From: Acidimicrobiaceae bacterium
GTDB taxonomy: Bacteria > Actinomycetota > Acidimicrobiia > Acidimicrobiales > RAAP-2
Assembly: GCA_027315315.1 (NCBI GenBank)
Contig: DAHUYG010000023.1
Location: 1-57,256, forward strand
Direction of reading: 5' to 3'
Length of the DNA: 57,256 bases
Shown: in pieces, positions 1 through 9,164 of the stretch
Position numbering within the stretch: the stretch's first letter is position 1
Layout of the letters: every line of letters starts with the position of its first letter
Notes under the pieces: model-generated
Database searches by the model: none
What the model was told of the DNA's origin: nothing
Seen by the model: only the letters and a program-made list of their open reading frames with translations
Made by a program: the position numbers and the translations under genes

Positions 1-303
1 GAGGCGTGCGCACGCCACGACCGTCGGCCGACGCAAATCCCGATCCGAAAGGACGTGTTCGTCGCCGAGACGGCCGCCGAAGCAGAGAAGGTCGGCGACG
101 CGCTCATGGGGGCCGGGTACCGGGGATTCGAGCGCGGCGCGGTCGCCTACGGGGACCCCGACACGGTCGCCGAGCAGCTGGCCCCGTTCGCGTCGCTCGG
201 GTTCACCGACGTCATCATCCGTTCCATGCCGGCTCCGCTCGAGCAGTCCGTGCGCTCGGTCGAGCTGAGCGGCGAGGTCCGGGCGAGGCTGCAGACGGCC
301 TGA
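1..303 (+). CDS. LLM-class F420-dependent oxidoreductase, C-terminal fragment
   Basis: The frame is open from the first base of the window to the stop at 301-303, so the 5' part of the gene lies outside. The visible 100 residues carry the typical C-terminal end of luciferase-like monooxygenases: a helical stretch, then GDPDTVAEQLAPF and GFTDVIIRSM, the segment that closes the TIM barrel in this family. Members oxidise or reduce small molecules with F420 or FMN; the substrate cannot be told from this end. An MTHFR-like gene lies just downstream on the opposite strand. The family call is fairly sure; the F420 assignment is inference from family and host type. Confidence 0.75.
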   Translation, partial: EACARHDRRPTQIPIRKDVFVAETAAEAEKVGDALMGAGYRGFERGAVAYGDPDTVAEQLAPFASLGFTDVIIRSMPAPLEQSVRSVELSGEVRARLQTA

Positions 304-332
304 GGCGCGGGCCGCCGCACCGCGCGCGAGCC

Positions 333-1133
333 TTAGGGCTGTCGGCCCCGCCCCCATCCTCGCTGCTCGAGCGCGGCCGCCACCTTGCGGTAGCGGCCGA
401 CCGGGACGAGGTGGACCCCGTCGAAGGACCCGCTCGCCCTGAGGTCCTCCATGAGCGTGCACGCGAACTCGACGCCGGCGTCGTCGTCGACCTCGAGGCG
501 CCCGAGCAGGCTCGAGGGGATCTCGATCTGATCGGTCGCCTCGCGCAGGGTCTTGGCCATCCCAATGCTCGCCACGACCAGGACACCTGCGTACACCGGT
601 CCCTCGAAGTCCACCGTGCTCCGCCACTCGAGCAACGCCTCGAGATCGAAGGCCGCCTGCACGAAGAGGAAGTCCGCCTCGCGCTTCCAGGCCGGCAGCG
701 GCACCATCCGGCTCGTCACGCCGACCGAGAAAGTGCCGCGGCCGGCGAAGACCTCCGAGCTCCCGAACGTCTGGACCTCCTCGAGCATCCGGGCCACGTT
801 GAGGTCGGTCGACCGGCCGCCCGAGGTCGGTTGGTCGCCGAAGACGCACAGGAACCGGTGCACGCCGTAGGCGGCGGCGGTGAGCAGATCGCGCCGGAAC
901 CCCAGTCGGTTCCGGTCCCGGCTGTTCAAGCAGGCGATCGCGCTCTCGCCCATGTTGGCCACCTCGTGCGCGACGGCGATGCTCGACACCGTCGCGCGGC
1001 CGAGGTGGTTGTCGGGGATGAGGAAGCCGTGCGCGACCGGGGAGAGCACGCCGACCTGGTGGCGCACCCTCGAGAGGTCCGGCCTCGTCGCCGGCTCCAC
1101 CTCGGCAACGACCTCGAACCTCGAAGCGGTCAT
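333..1133 (-). CDS. Methylenetetrahydrofolate reductase-like protein
   Basis: The product is 266 residues, close to the usual length of the catalytic MTHFR domain. It reads as an MTHFR-type TIM barrel: an N-terminal FEVVAEVEP strand, a middle segment RDRNRLGFRRDLLTAAAYG followed by FLCVFGDQP (the flavin and folate side of the barrel), and a later strand VYAGVLVVASIGMAKTL that matches the family's VPI-GIMP region. Family members reduce methylene-tetrahydrofolate with FAD. Many actinobacterial paralogues sit beside F420-linked oxidoreductases, as here, and their substrate is not settled. I chose the ATG at 1133; upstream starts in the same frame give an unconserved leader. The gene converges on the monooxygenase fragment. 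Confidence 0.7.
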   Translation of the reverse strand: MTASRFEVVAEVEPATRPDLSRVRHQVGVLSPVAHGFLIPDNHLGRATVSSIAVAHEVANMGESAIACLNSRDRNRLGFRRDLLTAAAYGVHRFLCVFGDQPTSGGRSTDLNVARMLEEVQTFGSSEVFAGRGTFSVGVTSRMVPLPAWKREADFLFVQAAFDLEALLEWRSTVDFEGPVYAGVLVVASIGMAKTLREATDQIEIPSSLLGRLEVDDDAGVEFACTLMEDLRASGSFDGVHLVPVGRYRKVAAALEQRGWGRGRQP

Positions 1134-1330
1134 GGCCAACGGTACCGTCCGATCCCCCATGCACCCGATGCCGGGGCCCTCTCCGAGGACGCCCCCGGGG
1201 GTCGCTGGCTGCCAAAAGGCCCTATCGGGGCACACCCCGCCAGGTCAGAATCCACCTGCCAGGGACATTCGTCGTCACCGGGGCCGGCGCCGAGCCGGTG
1301 CTCGTGGCGGGAGAGGAGAAGAGCACGGCA

Positions 1331-2881
1331 GTGCAGGTGAGACACAGGTGGCTGACGCTCGCAGTGCTCTGCGTGACGTTGCTGCTGGTCAGCCTCGACA
1401 ACCTCATCTTGAACGTGGCGCTCCCCGTCATCGTGCGGACGATGCACGCGTCGTCCACCGAGCTGCAGTGGATCGTCGATGCGTACGTCATCGTCTTTGC
1501 CGGGCTCCTGCTCGTGCTCGGCAGCCTGGGCGACCGGATCGGACGCAAGTGGGTCTTCGTCGTCGGGCTCGCAGTCTTCGCCGCTGGGTCCGCCGCCTCG
1601 GCGTTCTCCGGCTCCCCGCACCGGTTGATCATCGCCCGCGCGTGCATGGGCATCGGTGGCGCCGCGATCATGCCCTCCAGCCTCTCTATCTTGACCAACG
1701 TCTTTCGGGAGCCGACCGAGCGGGCCCGGGCGATCGGGATCTGGTCGGGGACCACCGGGCTCGGCGTGGCGCTCGGTCCCCTCGCTGGGGGGTGGCTCCT
1801 CGCCCGCTTCTGGTGGGGATCGGTGTTCCTCATCAACGTGCCGATCGCCCTCCTCGGGCTCCTGGCGGCGCTCTTCCTCGTCCCCAACTCGAGCAACCCG
1901 GCGAGCAAGCGACCGGACCCCGGGGGGGCCGTCCTCTCCATGGCCGGGATGGGGCTCTTCTTGTGGGGGGTCATCGAGGCGCCGAACCACGGGTGGACCT
2001 CGCCGCTCATCATCGGCTCGCTCGCCGGCGGCCTCGCAGTGCTCGGCGCCTTCCTCGTCCTCGAGCGCCGCTCGGCACATCCGATGCTGCAGCTGGAGTT
2101 CTTCGGCAACCGACACTTCTCGGCCGCGATCGGGGCGATGGCCATGGTCATCTTCGCCCTCTTCGGCGCGCTGTTCTTGTTGACCCAGTACCTGCAGTTC
2201 TCCCTCGGTTACTCGGCCTATGAGGCGGGGCTGCGGGTGGCCCCGGTGGCGGCGGTGCTCCTCGTGGTGGCGCCGCTCTCGAGCGTCATCGTGCGCTTCA
2301 TCGGGACCAAACCGGTCGTGTTCTGCGGCTTGGCACTCATCGCGACGGGGCTCGTCATGCTCTCGGGCGTGTCGGTCCACGACACCTACGGCGGGATCCT
2401 GCCCGCCCTCTTCCTACTCGGTTCGGGTGCCGGGCTGTCCTTCGCCCCGTGCACCGAGTCGGTCATGGGCTCGCTCCCGCCCGACCTCGCCGGGATCGGA
2501 TCGGCGACCGACAGCACGGCGATCCAGATCGGCGGGGCGCTCGGGGTGGCGGTCTTGGGCAGCCTGCTCAACACGCGCTTCCAGGGCGACGTGCTGCCGC
2601 TGGTCGCGCACCGCGGGATCCCGGCCTCGGTGATCACCCTCATCACCGGCTCGCTGGGCGGGTCGCTCGCCGTCGCCCACCAGGTCGGCGGGCACCTAGG
2701 CGCAGCGCTCGCGAACGCCGCCCGCGCAGCGTTCGTGAGCGGGATGGATCTCGCGCTGAAGGTCGGTGCCGGAGCGGTGTCGGCGGCCGCGCTGGTCACC
2801 CTGGCGGCGCTGCCGAACCGGGGCGCCGGCCCCGAGGGCGCCCAGCGCGACCGCCCCCCCGTGAGCGAGCGCGCCAGCTGA
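1331..2881 (+). CDS. MFS transporter, DHA2 (EmrB/QacA) family
   Basis: This is a 516-residue integral membrane exporter with about 14 hydrophobic helices, the number expected for the DHA2 drug:H+ antiporter group. Helix 1 holds the family motif around LDNLILNVALPVI, and the A motif between helices 2 and 3 reads GSLGDRIGRKWVF. The motif-C region in helix 5 reads GLGVALGPLAGGWL. The likely role is proton-driven efflux of hydrophobic drugs or metabolites; the substrate is unknown. The GTG at 1331 follows a GGAGAGGAG ribosome-binding site at 1310-1318; a further in-frame GTG at 1298 lacks one. A strong hairpin follows the gene. Confidence 0.85.
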   Translation: MQVRHRWLTLAVLCVTLLLVSLDNLILNVALPVIVRTMHASSTELQWIVDAYVIVFAGLLLVLGSLGDRIGRKWVFVVGLAVFAAGSAASAFSGSPHRLIIARACMGIGGAAIMPSSLSILTNVFREPTERARAIGIWSGTTGLGVALGPLAGGWLLARFWWGSVFLINVPIALLGLLAALFLVPNSSNPASKRPDPGGAVLSMAGMGLFLWGVIEAPNHGWTSPLIIGSLAGGLAVLGAFLVLERRSAHPMLQLEFFGNRHFSAAIGAMAMVIFALFGALFLLTQYLQFSLGYSAYEAGLRVAPVAAVLLVVAPLSSVIVRFIGTKPVVFCGLALIATGLVMLSGVSVHDTYGGILPALFLLGSGAGLSFAPCTESVMGSLPPDLAGIGSATDSTAIQIGGALGVAVLGSLLNTRFQGDVLPLVAHRGIPASVITLITGSLGGSLAVAHQVGGHLGAALANAARAAFVSGMDLALKVGAGAVSAAALVTLAALPNRGAGPEGAQRDRPPVSERAS

Positions 2882-2897
2882 GGCCCCCGGACGCGAA

Positions 2898-2934
2898 AGC
2901 GCCCGACCCGGGAACCTCGCCCGGGGCGGGCGCT
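2898..2934 (+). terminator. GC-rich stem-loop after the MFS gene
   Basis: Two 15-nt arms (2898-2912 and 2920-2934) pair with a single A-G mismatch around a 7-nt loop, starting 17 nt after the MFS stop codon. There is no U-run, which is common for actinobacterial terminators. The same structure could also act in the reverse direction. Confidence 0.6.
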
Positions 2935-3047
2935 CTACCTCGGTTGTCCGGGGGGCGGGTGAGCGGGGATCACCTCTGCGGATCTTGCGGGACCGTCGCC
3001 GCTGTGACGGGCTTTTTCAAAAGACGTCACCTGGTGGAGGAGAGGCC

Positions 3048-3061
3048 GGTCCGAACGGACC
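3048..3061. repeat. Perfect-arm palindrome in the 400-bp gap before the avidin gene
   Basis: GGTCCG-AA-CGGACC has perfect 6-bp arms. Read on the other strand (GGTCCGTTCGGACC) it matches 11 of 14 positions of the GGGACGTTCGGCCC element found elsewhere in the window. It is flanked by GGTGGAGGAG and CTCCTCCTCACC, so a longer imperfect hairpin is also possible. The gap at 2882-3282 holds this, the terminator at 2898-2934, and no gene I can support. Confidence 0.45.
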
Positions 3062-3282
3062 TCCTCCTCACCCGCCCTTGGAGATGTTGCATCTCGCCAT
3101 GCCCACCTCCTTCGGCCCCCTCCCTGGGAGCCTCCGACAATCATTCCAACGCCGTGGGTCCCCGGCGTGTTCCGGGTCCCCGCTGCGAAGGGCAGTTCGC
3201 GAGGAGCGGTGTGACCTTCTCCTCTGTCGATCCCGAGGCCCCCCGCCGAGCATGGTCGAAGGACCGTGAGTGAGGCGGCGAG

Positions 3283-3681
3283 ATGACGGTGCAAGAGACC
3301 CAGGTGGGGACCCTCGGCGGGTGCTGGCACAACCAGCTCGGCACGCGGCTCGAGATCGCCGTGGACGGTCGGGGCGTGGTGAGCGGCGCGATCCGCTCGG
3401 AGGTGGGCGGTGCCGGGGGGGACCAGCCGGTGGCGGGCTACGTGGCGCCGTGGCCAGCGCCCCGAGGCGTGATCGGGCTCGTCGTGCGGTGGGAGGGCAC
3501 CCACTCGGTGACGGCCTGGTCGGGCCACTTCGATCTCGAGGCGGGGCTGATCGCGGCCAACTGGCTGCTCACGGCGGCCGAGTTCGACCACAACGAGTGG
3601 CAGGCGACGCGGGTGGGCAACGACACCTTCCGTCGAGACGCTTCGGACCGGGCGCCCGACGGAGCGCGCCGGCCTGGGTGA
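3283..3681 (+). CDS. Avidin/streptavidin-family biotin-binding protein without signal peptide
   Basis: The 132-residue protein aligns along its whole length with streptavidin: GCWHNQLGT (streptavidin GTWYNQLGS), SGAIRSEVG (TGTYESAVG), RWEGTHSVTAWSG (AWKN..AHSATTWSG), ANWLLT (TQWLLT) and EWQATRVGNDTF (AWKSTLVGHDTF). Counterparts of the biotin contacts Asn23, Ser45, Trp79, Ser88, Thr90, Trp92, Trp108, Trp120 and Asp128 are all present. Ser27 is Thr, Tyr43 is Ile and Asn49 is Gly. These facts predict an eight-stranded barrel that binds biotin. Streptavidin and most bacterial avidins are exported, but this protein starts about 11 residues before the first strand and has no hydrophobic leader, so it should stay in the cytoplasm. 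It lies 12 bp before an ABC exporter pair. Its role (biotin buffering, storage or defence) is unknown. Confidence 0.9.
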   Translation: MTVQETQVGTLGGCWHNQLGTRLEIAVDGRGVVSGAIRSEVGGAGGDQPVAGYVAPWPAPRGVIGLVVRWEGTHSVTAWSGHFDLEAGLIAANWLLTAAEFDHNEWQATRVGNDTFRRDASDRAPDGARRPG

Positions 3682-3693
3682 CGGGGCTCTCTC

Positions 3694-4812
3694 GTGCCCT
3701 ATCTCGTGTTCGCCCTGCGGGACCTGCTGGCCAAGAAGGGCCGGACGATCGGCCTCGCTGCGGCGGTCGCCTTCGCGGTCATGACCGTGGTGACCCTGGC
3801 CGTGACGAGCAGCGGTCTCGAGCAATCTGCGGCGGCGGTCATCTCGGTCGGCAAGGCCGACTTCACCGTGGCGCAGAAGAACGCTGCCGACCTGCTCTCG
3901 AGCACCATCGACCGCGGCGAGCAGGCCCGGGTGGCCCAGGTTCCGGGCGTCGCCAGCACGGTCGGGGTGCTGCTCGAGATCCAGCAAGTCAACGCCGACA
4001 ACCCGGCGTTCGTGGAGATCGGGATCGCGCCGCAGGACCTGAGCCGCTTCGGGGTCACGGTGCTCGCCGGCCACGCGTATTCGCCCACGGCGCGCAGCGA
4101 GTGCATGCTCGGCTGGCGGGCGGCCTCGAACCTCGGGCTCCACGTCGGTTCGCAGTTCAAGGCGAACGGCACGATCAACACCGTCACCGGCATCTACTCG
4201 ACCGGCAACAGCTTCGGAGACGCCGCCGCGATGTTCCCGCTCCCCGCCGTGCAGGGCTACAACCGGGTGCCCGGGATCGCGAGCCTGGTCTTCGTGAAGG
4301 TCGACCACGGGGCGAACATCGCGAGCGTCGAGCGGACGATCACCTATCGCCTCCCCGAGCTCACCACGATCCGCACCGCGGCCCAGTTCGGGCGGGCCGA
4401 CCGGAACCTCATCTACCTCAAGGCCGCGGTGACCGGCAGCACCATCCTGGCCGTGCTCATCGGCGCGATCATCGTCGGCAACACGATGCTGCTCTCGGTC
4501 TTCGAGCGGACCCGGGAGCTCGGCCTCCTGCGGGCGATCGGCTGGAGCCGGCGACGGATCGTGGGGCTCATCATGACCGAGGGGTTCGCCGTGGCCTTCG
4601 CCGGCACCGCCGTGGGGGTCGGGCTCTCGTTCCTTGTGAGCAGCGCGCTCGAGCGGGTGCCGGCGCTCGTCGGGATCCTCCACACCAACTTCACCCCGGG
4701 CGCGTTCTGGCGGGCGCTGCTCACAGCGCTCGCCATGAGCCTCATCGGCGGGCTGTACCCGGCCGTCCGGGCGGCCTTCCTCGCCCCGCTCAAGGCGCTC
4801 AGCTATGAGTGA
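3694..4812 (+). CDS. ABC transporter permease, FtsX/MacB type
   Basis: The 372-residue permease has one transmembrane helix near the N-terminus (about residues 18-40), a large extracytoplasmic domain of the MacB core type (about 45-240), and three C-terminal helices (about 245-370) with the FtsX-family cytoplasmic loop ERTRELGLLRAIGWSRRRIVGLIMTEG. This topology belongs to the type VII ABC superfamily, which works mechanically on periplasmic or membrane substrates such as lipoproteins, peptides or glycolipids. The stop codon overlaps the start of the ATPase gene by 8 nt, so the two are made together. The GTG start at 3694 lies 12 bp after the avidin gene, suggesting one transcript. Confidence 0.85.
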   Translation: MPYLVFALRDLLAKKGRTIGLAAAVAFAVMTVVTLAVTSSGLEQSAAAVISVGKADFTVAQKNAADLLSSTIDRGEQARVAQVPGVASTVGVLLEIQQVNADNPAFVEIGIAPQDLSRFGVTVLAGHAYSPTARSECMLGWRAASNLGLHVGSQFKANGTINTVTGIYSTGNSFGDAAAMFPLPAVQGYNRVPGIASLVFVKVDHGANIASVERTITYRLPELTTIRTAAQFGRADRNLIYLKAAVTGSTILAVLIGAIIVGNTMLLSVFERTRELGLLRAIGWSRRRIVGLIMTEGFAVAFAGTAVGVGLSFLVSSALERVPALVGILHTNFTPGAFWRALLTALAMSLIGGLYPAVRAAFLAPLKALSYE

Positions 4813-5569
4813 GGACCCGACTCGCCCCGAGGCGCCCGAGGGCGCGCCCCCGGCCATCGAGCTGTGCGGCGTCGCGAAGCGCTACTCGGGTGGGGTGAGC
4901 GCCCTCCATGAGGTGAACCTGGTCGTGGGGAGCGGGGAGTTCGTGGCCCTGTCGGGGCCCTCGGGATGCGGCAAGTCCACCCTCTTGCATCTGGTGGCGG
5001 CGCTCGACCGGCCCTCGGAGGGCGTGGTGAAGGTGAACGGCCGGGACCTGGCCCACATCCACGACCTCAGCCGCTTCCGGAGGCTCGAGGTCGGGCTCGT
5101 GTTCCAGCTGCACAACCTGCTCCCGCGCATCTCGGTCGTGGCGAACGTCGAGATCGCGATGTACGGCACGCACCGCAACGGCGCGGCCCGGCGGGCCCGC
5201 GCCAGGGAGCTGCTGGACGAGGTCGACCTGGCCGGTCAGGCCGAGCGGCTGCCGACGCAACTCTCGGGCGGAGAGCGCCAGCGGGTGGCGATCGCCCGTT
5301 CGCTCGCCAACGACCCGAGCGTCCTGCTCGCCGACGAGCCGACCGGGAACCTGGACGCCGAGGCGGCCAGGCGGATGATGGCGCTCTTCGGGCGCCTCCG
5401 GGATCGGGGGATGACGGTGCTGCTCGTCACCCACGATCTCGGCCTCGCCGCCATGGCCGACCGCCTGGAGCGGATCGAGGCCGGCCGGATCGTGACCGCT
5501 GGGCGCCCCGAGCGACCCGACGAAGCGGGAGCGGCGCGCCGGGCGCTCGCCCGGGACAGCGCGCCTTGA
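4805..5569 (+). CDS. ABC transporter ATP-binding protein, LolD/MacB type
   Basis: The 254-residue ATPase shows Walker A GPSGCGKST, Q-loop VFQLHNLLPRISV, signature LSGGERQRVAIARSL, Walker B VLLADEPTGNLD and switch His in LVTHD. The NLLP..SV context and the DEPTGNLD ending are typical of LolD/MacB-class ATPases that pair with FtsX-type permeases, and the gene overlaps such a permease. It powers the exporter from the cytoplasmic face. The transported substrate cannot be read from the sequence. Confidence 0.9.
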   Translation: MSEDPTRPEAPEGAPPAIELCGVAKRYSGGVSALHEVNLVVGSGEFVALSGPSGCGKSTLLHLVAALDRPSEGVVKVNGRDLAHIHDLSRFRRLEVGLVFQLHNLLPRISVVANVEIAMYGTHRNGAARRARARELLDEVDLAGQAERLPTQLSGGERQRVAIARSLANDPSVLLADEPTGNLDAEAARRMMALFGRLRDRGMTVLLVTHDLGLAAMADRLERIEAGRIVTAGRPERPDEAGAARRALARDSAP

Positions 5570-5580
5570 GGACGGATCCC

Positions 5581-6668
5581 TCAGGCGAGCAGCCTGCGCA
5601 CCTGGCGGGCGATCTCGATGTCCTCACGCGCCGCGACGACCGCGACCGATCCCCGGGCACCATCGGGGGAGACGAGCCGGTCCCCGGTTGCCCCGTTGCG
5701 GTCCGGATCGAGCGAGAGACCGAGGAACCCGAGCCCGGAGGCAACGTCGGCTCGCAACCGGGCCGACGCTTCACCGGCGCCGCCGGTGAAGACGAGGCCG
5801 TCGATCCCGCCCATCGCAGCGGCCATGGCGCCCACGTTGGTGCGGATCCGGTAGACGAACACCTCGTGGGCGAGCGCGGCCGCCTCGTCGCCGGCGTCGG
5901 CGCGCGCCATGACCCGGCGGAGGTCGTCGGTGCCGGCCAGCCCGACGAGCCCCGAGCGATGCTCGAGCGCGTCGTCCATCTCGTCCGCCGACACGCCCCC
6001 GTGGCGCAGGACCCAGAGGAGGAGCCCGGGGTCGACGGAGCCCGAGCGCCGCGCCATCACCAGCCCCTCGAGGGGGGTGAAGCCCATCGTGGTGTCGACC
6101 GACACGCCGCGTTCGACCGCTGCGAGCGACGCGCCCGCGCCGAGGTGCGCGCTCACCAGGCGCAACTCGGAGGCCGGGCGCCCGAGCAGCTCGGCCGCCC
6201 GCCCAGCCGCCCAGGCGTGGCTGAGCCCGTGGAAGCCGTAGCGGCGAAGCCCCCAGGCCTCGCGCCACTCCCTTGGGAGCGCGTAGGTGGAGGCCCGCCG
6301 CGGGATGGTGGCGTGGAAGGCGGTGTCGAAGCAGGCGACCTGGGGCAGCCCGGGGTGGCTCCCGGCGAGCGCCGCGATGGCGGCCAGGGCCGGGGGATTG
6401 TGCAGCGGTGCCAAATCGGCGAGGCCCCCAGGATCTCGTCGGCCCGCTCGTCGAGCACGATCGGCCCGCTGAAGCGCGACCCGCCGTGCACCACGCGGTG
6501 CCCCGCGGCGTCGATCTCCGGGGCGCCCGCGAGGGCCTGCTCGAGCGCCCGGGGGACCTCCTCTGGGTCGAGGCGCGGCAGCGAGCGCTCGACGAGCGGC
6601 TCGTCGGCGTCGTCGAGCACGCTGAGCTTGACGCTGCTCGATCCCGCATTGACGATGAGGATGTTCAT
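5581..6668 (-). CDS. ackA: Acetate kinase, interrupted by a frameshift
   Basis: Acetate kinase converts acetyl-phosphate and ADP to acetate and ATP. The N-terminal part in one frame has MNILIVNAGSSSVK and HRVVHGG. The rest, in the next frame, has PLHNPPALAAI, ACFDTAFH, YGFHGLSH, HLGAGAS, DTTMGFTPLEGLVM, SGSVDPG and GGAGE, covering the ATP and acetate sites. The frames switch at a run of five C (6425-6429 on the plus strand); one more base there would restore DEILGGLADLAPLHN and a single protein of about 362 residues, slightly short for the family. Either the gene is a recent pseudogene or the assembly lost one base in the homopolymer. It is divergent from phosphoketolase, which makes its substrate. 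Confidence 0.88.
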
Positions 6669-6736
6669 CGAGCACGACCGCCAGTGGCCCCGCCGCCCAC
6701 GCGGGTCAACCCTAGGTGCGACGAGGAGGCGTTGCG

Positions 6737-9106
6737 ATGAGCGAGACCGGCGCACGAACCGCCCCCGGGTGGGGACAGGTCGACCGGTACTTCCGGGCCG
6801 CCAACTACCTGAGCGCAGGCCAGATCTACCTCCTCGACAACCCGCTACTCGGTCGCGAGCTGTCGCCCGAGGACATCAAGCCGCGGCTCCTCGGGCACTG
6901 GGGCACGAGCCCGGGCCTCAACTTCTGCTACGCCCACCTGAGCCGGGTGCTGGTCGAGCGATCCCTCGAGATGCTCTTCGTGTGCGGCCCGGGGCACGGC
7001 GGCCCGGCGGTGTTGGCGAACGCCTGGCTCGAGGGGACCTACTCGGAGCTGTTCCCCCACGTGGCGCAGGACGAGGCCGGGATGCGCCAGCTGTTCCGAC
7101 AGTTCTCGTTCCCGGGCGGGGTCCCGAGCCATTGCAGCCCGTCGACCCCCGGATCGATCCACGAGGGCGGCGAGCTCGGCTACTCGCTCAGCCACGCCTT
7201 CGGGGCCGCCTTCGACAACCCGGGGCTCGTCGTGGCCTGTGTCGTCGGCGACGGCGAGGCCGAGACGGCCGCCGCGGCGACCGGGTGGCAGTCGGGGAGG
7301 TTCCTCGACCCCTCGCGCGACGGGGCGGTGCTCCCGATCCTGCACCTGAACGGGTACAAGATTGCCGCGCCGACCGTGCTCGCGCGGATCGCCGAGTCCG
7401 ACCTCGTCTCGTTCTTCGGCGGACTCGGCTACCGGCCGCTCGTCGTCGACGCGGGCGAGGAGGGGGGCGACCGCGCCGCGACGCACGGGGCCATGGCGGC
7501 GGCCCTCGAGGAGGCGCTCGACGCGATCGGTGAGATCCAAGCGACGGCCCGGGCCGGCCGGGCGGTGCCCGCCCGGTGGCCGATGATCGTCCTGCGGAGC
7601 CCCAAGGGGTGGACCGGCCCGAGGTCGGTCGACGGCGTGGCGGTCGAGGGGACCTTCCGCTCCCACCAGATCCCGATCGCCGGGGTCCGCGAGAACCCCG
7701 AGCACCTGCGCCTGCTCGAGGAGTGGCTCCGCAGCTACCGCCCCGAGGAGCTCTTCGACGAGGCCGGTGGGCCGATGCCGGACATCGCCGCGCTGGCCCC
7801 CGAGGGCGAGCGCCGGATGAGCGCGAACCCCCACGCCAACGGCGGGCTCCTGCTCGTCGACCTCACGCTGCCCGACTTCCGCCGCTACGCGGTCGACGTC
7901 CCGGCCCCCGGGGCCGGCTCCCACGAGCCCACGAGGGTGCTCGGTGGCTACCTGCGCGACGTGATGGCGTCGAACCCGACGAACTTCCGCCTCTTCGGGC
8001 CCGACGAGACCGCGTCCAATCGGCTTGGCGACGTCTTCGAGGTCACCGCGCGGACCTGGGACGCCGAGATCCTCCCGGGCGACGACCACCTCGCCCCCGA
8101 CGGCCGGGTCATGGAGATGCTCTCCGAGCACCAGTGCCAGGGGTGGCTCGAGGGCTACCTGTTGACCGGCCGCCACGGGCTCTTCAACTGCTACGAGGCG
8201 TTCGTCCACATCGTCGACTCGATGTTCAACCAGCACGCGAAGTGGTTGAAGGTCTCGGCCGAGGTGCCGTGGCGGCGCCCGGTCGCCTCGCTCAACTACC
8301 TGCTCTCGAGCCACGTGTGGCGACAGGACCACAACGGGTTCTCGCACCAGGACCCCGGCTTCATCGATCACGTCGTGAACAAGAAGGCCGAGATCGTGCG
8401 CGTGTACTTCCCGCCCGACACCAACTGCCTCCTGTCGGTGATGGACCACTGCCTGCGGAGCCGCAACTACGTGAACGTGGTCGTGGCCGGCAAGCAGCCC
8501 GAGGGCGACTGGCTGACGCTCGAGGAGGCCGTCGACCACTGCACGCGGGGCCTCGGCATCTGGCCCTTCGCTTCGAACGACGAGGGCGGGGAGCCCGACG
8601 TGGTGCTGGCGTGCTGCGGCGACGTGCCCACCCTCGAGACCCTGGCCGCGGTCGAGCTCCTCCGGGCGCACCTTCCCGAGCTCAGGGTCCGGGTCCTCAA
8701 CGTGGTCGACCTGATGCGTCTGCAGCCCGAGGCCGAGCACCCCCACGGCCTGAGCGACCGGGAGTTCGACACCCTTTTCACCACCGACCGGCCGGTCGTG
8801 TTCGCCTACCACGGCTATCCGCTCCTCATCCACCGGCTCACCTACCGGCGCACGAACCACGCCAACATCCACGTGCGGGGCTACAAGGAGGAGGGGACCA
8901 CCACCACGCCCTTCGACATGGTCATGCTCAACGACCTCGATCGGTTCCACCTCGTGATCGACGTGCTCGACCGGGTGCCGGGGCTCGGGGCGCGCACCGC
9001 CGGGCTCCGCCAGCAGATGGTGGACGCCCGCATCGAGGCCCGGCGCTACGGGCGCGAGCACGGCGAGGACCCGCCCGAGATCGCCGGGTGGCGGTGGGCC
9101 GGCTGA
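6737..9106 (+). CDS. xfp: Phosphoketolase (xylulose-5-P/fructose-6-P)
   Basis: This is a 789-residue thiamine-diphosphate enzyme of normal family length that splits xylulose-5-phosphate or fructose-6-phosphate with phosphate into acetyl-phosphate plus glyceraldehyde-3-phosphate or erythrose-4-phosphate. Seen: [15 protein letters not shown] near the N-terminus, GPGHGGPA, the TPP/Mg motif [14 protein letters not shown], the phosphoketolase signature [17 protein letters not shown], and the C-terminal domain with [18 protein letters not shown]. The ATG at 6737 follows GAGGAGG. The neighbouring acetate kinase would turn the acetyl-phosphate into ATP, giving an oxygen-independent energy route. The 68-bp gap between the two divergent genes has no clear copy of the 14-bp box. 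Confidence 0.95.
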   Translation: MSETGARTAPGWGQVDRYFRAANYLSAGQIYLLDNPLLGRELSPEDIKPRLLGHWGTSPGLNFCYAHLSRVLVERSLEMLFVCGPGHGGPAVLANAWLEGTYSELFPHVAQDEAGMRQLFRQFSFPGGVPSHCSPSTPGSIHEGGELGYSLSHAFGAAFDNPGLVVACVVGDGEAETAAAATGWQSGRFLDPSRDGAVLPILHLNGYKIAAPTVLARIAESDLVSFFGGLGYRPLVVDAGEEGGDRAATHGAMAAALEEALDAIGEIQATARAGRAVPARWPMIVLRSPKGWTGPRSVDGVAVEGTFRSHQIPIAGVRENPEHLRLLEEWLRSYRPEELFDEAGGPMPDIAALAPEGERRMSANPHANGGLLLVDLTLPDFRRYAVDVPAPGAGSHEPTRVLGGYLRDVMASNPTNFRLFGPDETASNRLGDVFEVTARTWDAEILPGDDHLAPDGRVMEMLSEHQCQGWLEGYLLTGRHGLFNCYEAFVHIVDSMFNQHAKWLKVSAEVPWRRPVASLNYLLSSHVWRQDHNGFSHQDPGFIDHVVNKKAEIVRVYFPPDTNCLLSVMDHCLRSRNYVNVVVAGKQPEGDWLTLEEAVDHCTRGLGIWPFASNDEGGEPDVVLACCGDVPTLETLAAVELLRAHLPELRVRVLNVVDLMRLQPEAEHPHGLSDREFDTLFTTDRPVVFAYHGYPLLIHRLTYRRTNHANIHVRGYKEEGTTTTPFDMVMLNDLDRFHLVIDVLDRVPGLGARTAGLRQQMVDARIEARRYGREHGEDPPEIAGWRWAG

Positions 9107-9115
9107 TCCTGGATC

Positions 9116-9129
9116 GTGACCTTCGGCCC
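9116..9129 (+). promoter_or_regulatory. DosR/OsdR-like box upstream of the flavin-split-barrel gene
   Basis: GTGACCTTCGGCCC differs at one position from the best copy in the window (36171-36184, read as GGGACCTTCGGCCC). It sits in the short gap after phosphoketolase, 35 nt before the next start codon. Assignment to a DosR-like regulator is inference from similarity and from the genes it precedes. Confidence 0.5.
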
Positions 9130-9164
9130 GTGTGGCGCCCGGGTCGGGCGGCCAAGATGGGTGC

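Noticed and set aside
1209..1230. AAAAGGCCCTATCGGGGC between the MTHFR-like and MFS genes as a DosR-like box
   Set aside because: It shares GGCCCTATCGG with the copy at 13616, but the left half lacks GGGAC, and the flanking genes are not stress genes. Not listed as a site.
2935..4857. A 640-codon minus-strand reading frame
   Set aside because: It lies antisense to the avidin and permease genes, which have clear homology; its composition (Arg, Gly, Asp, Glu rich) is that of a high-GC shadow frame.
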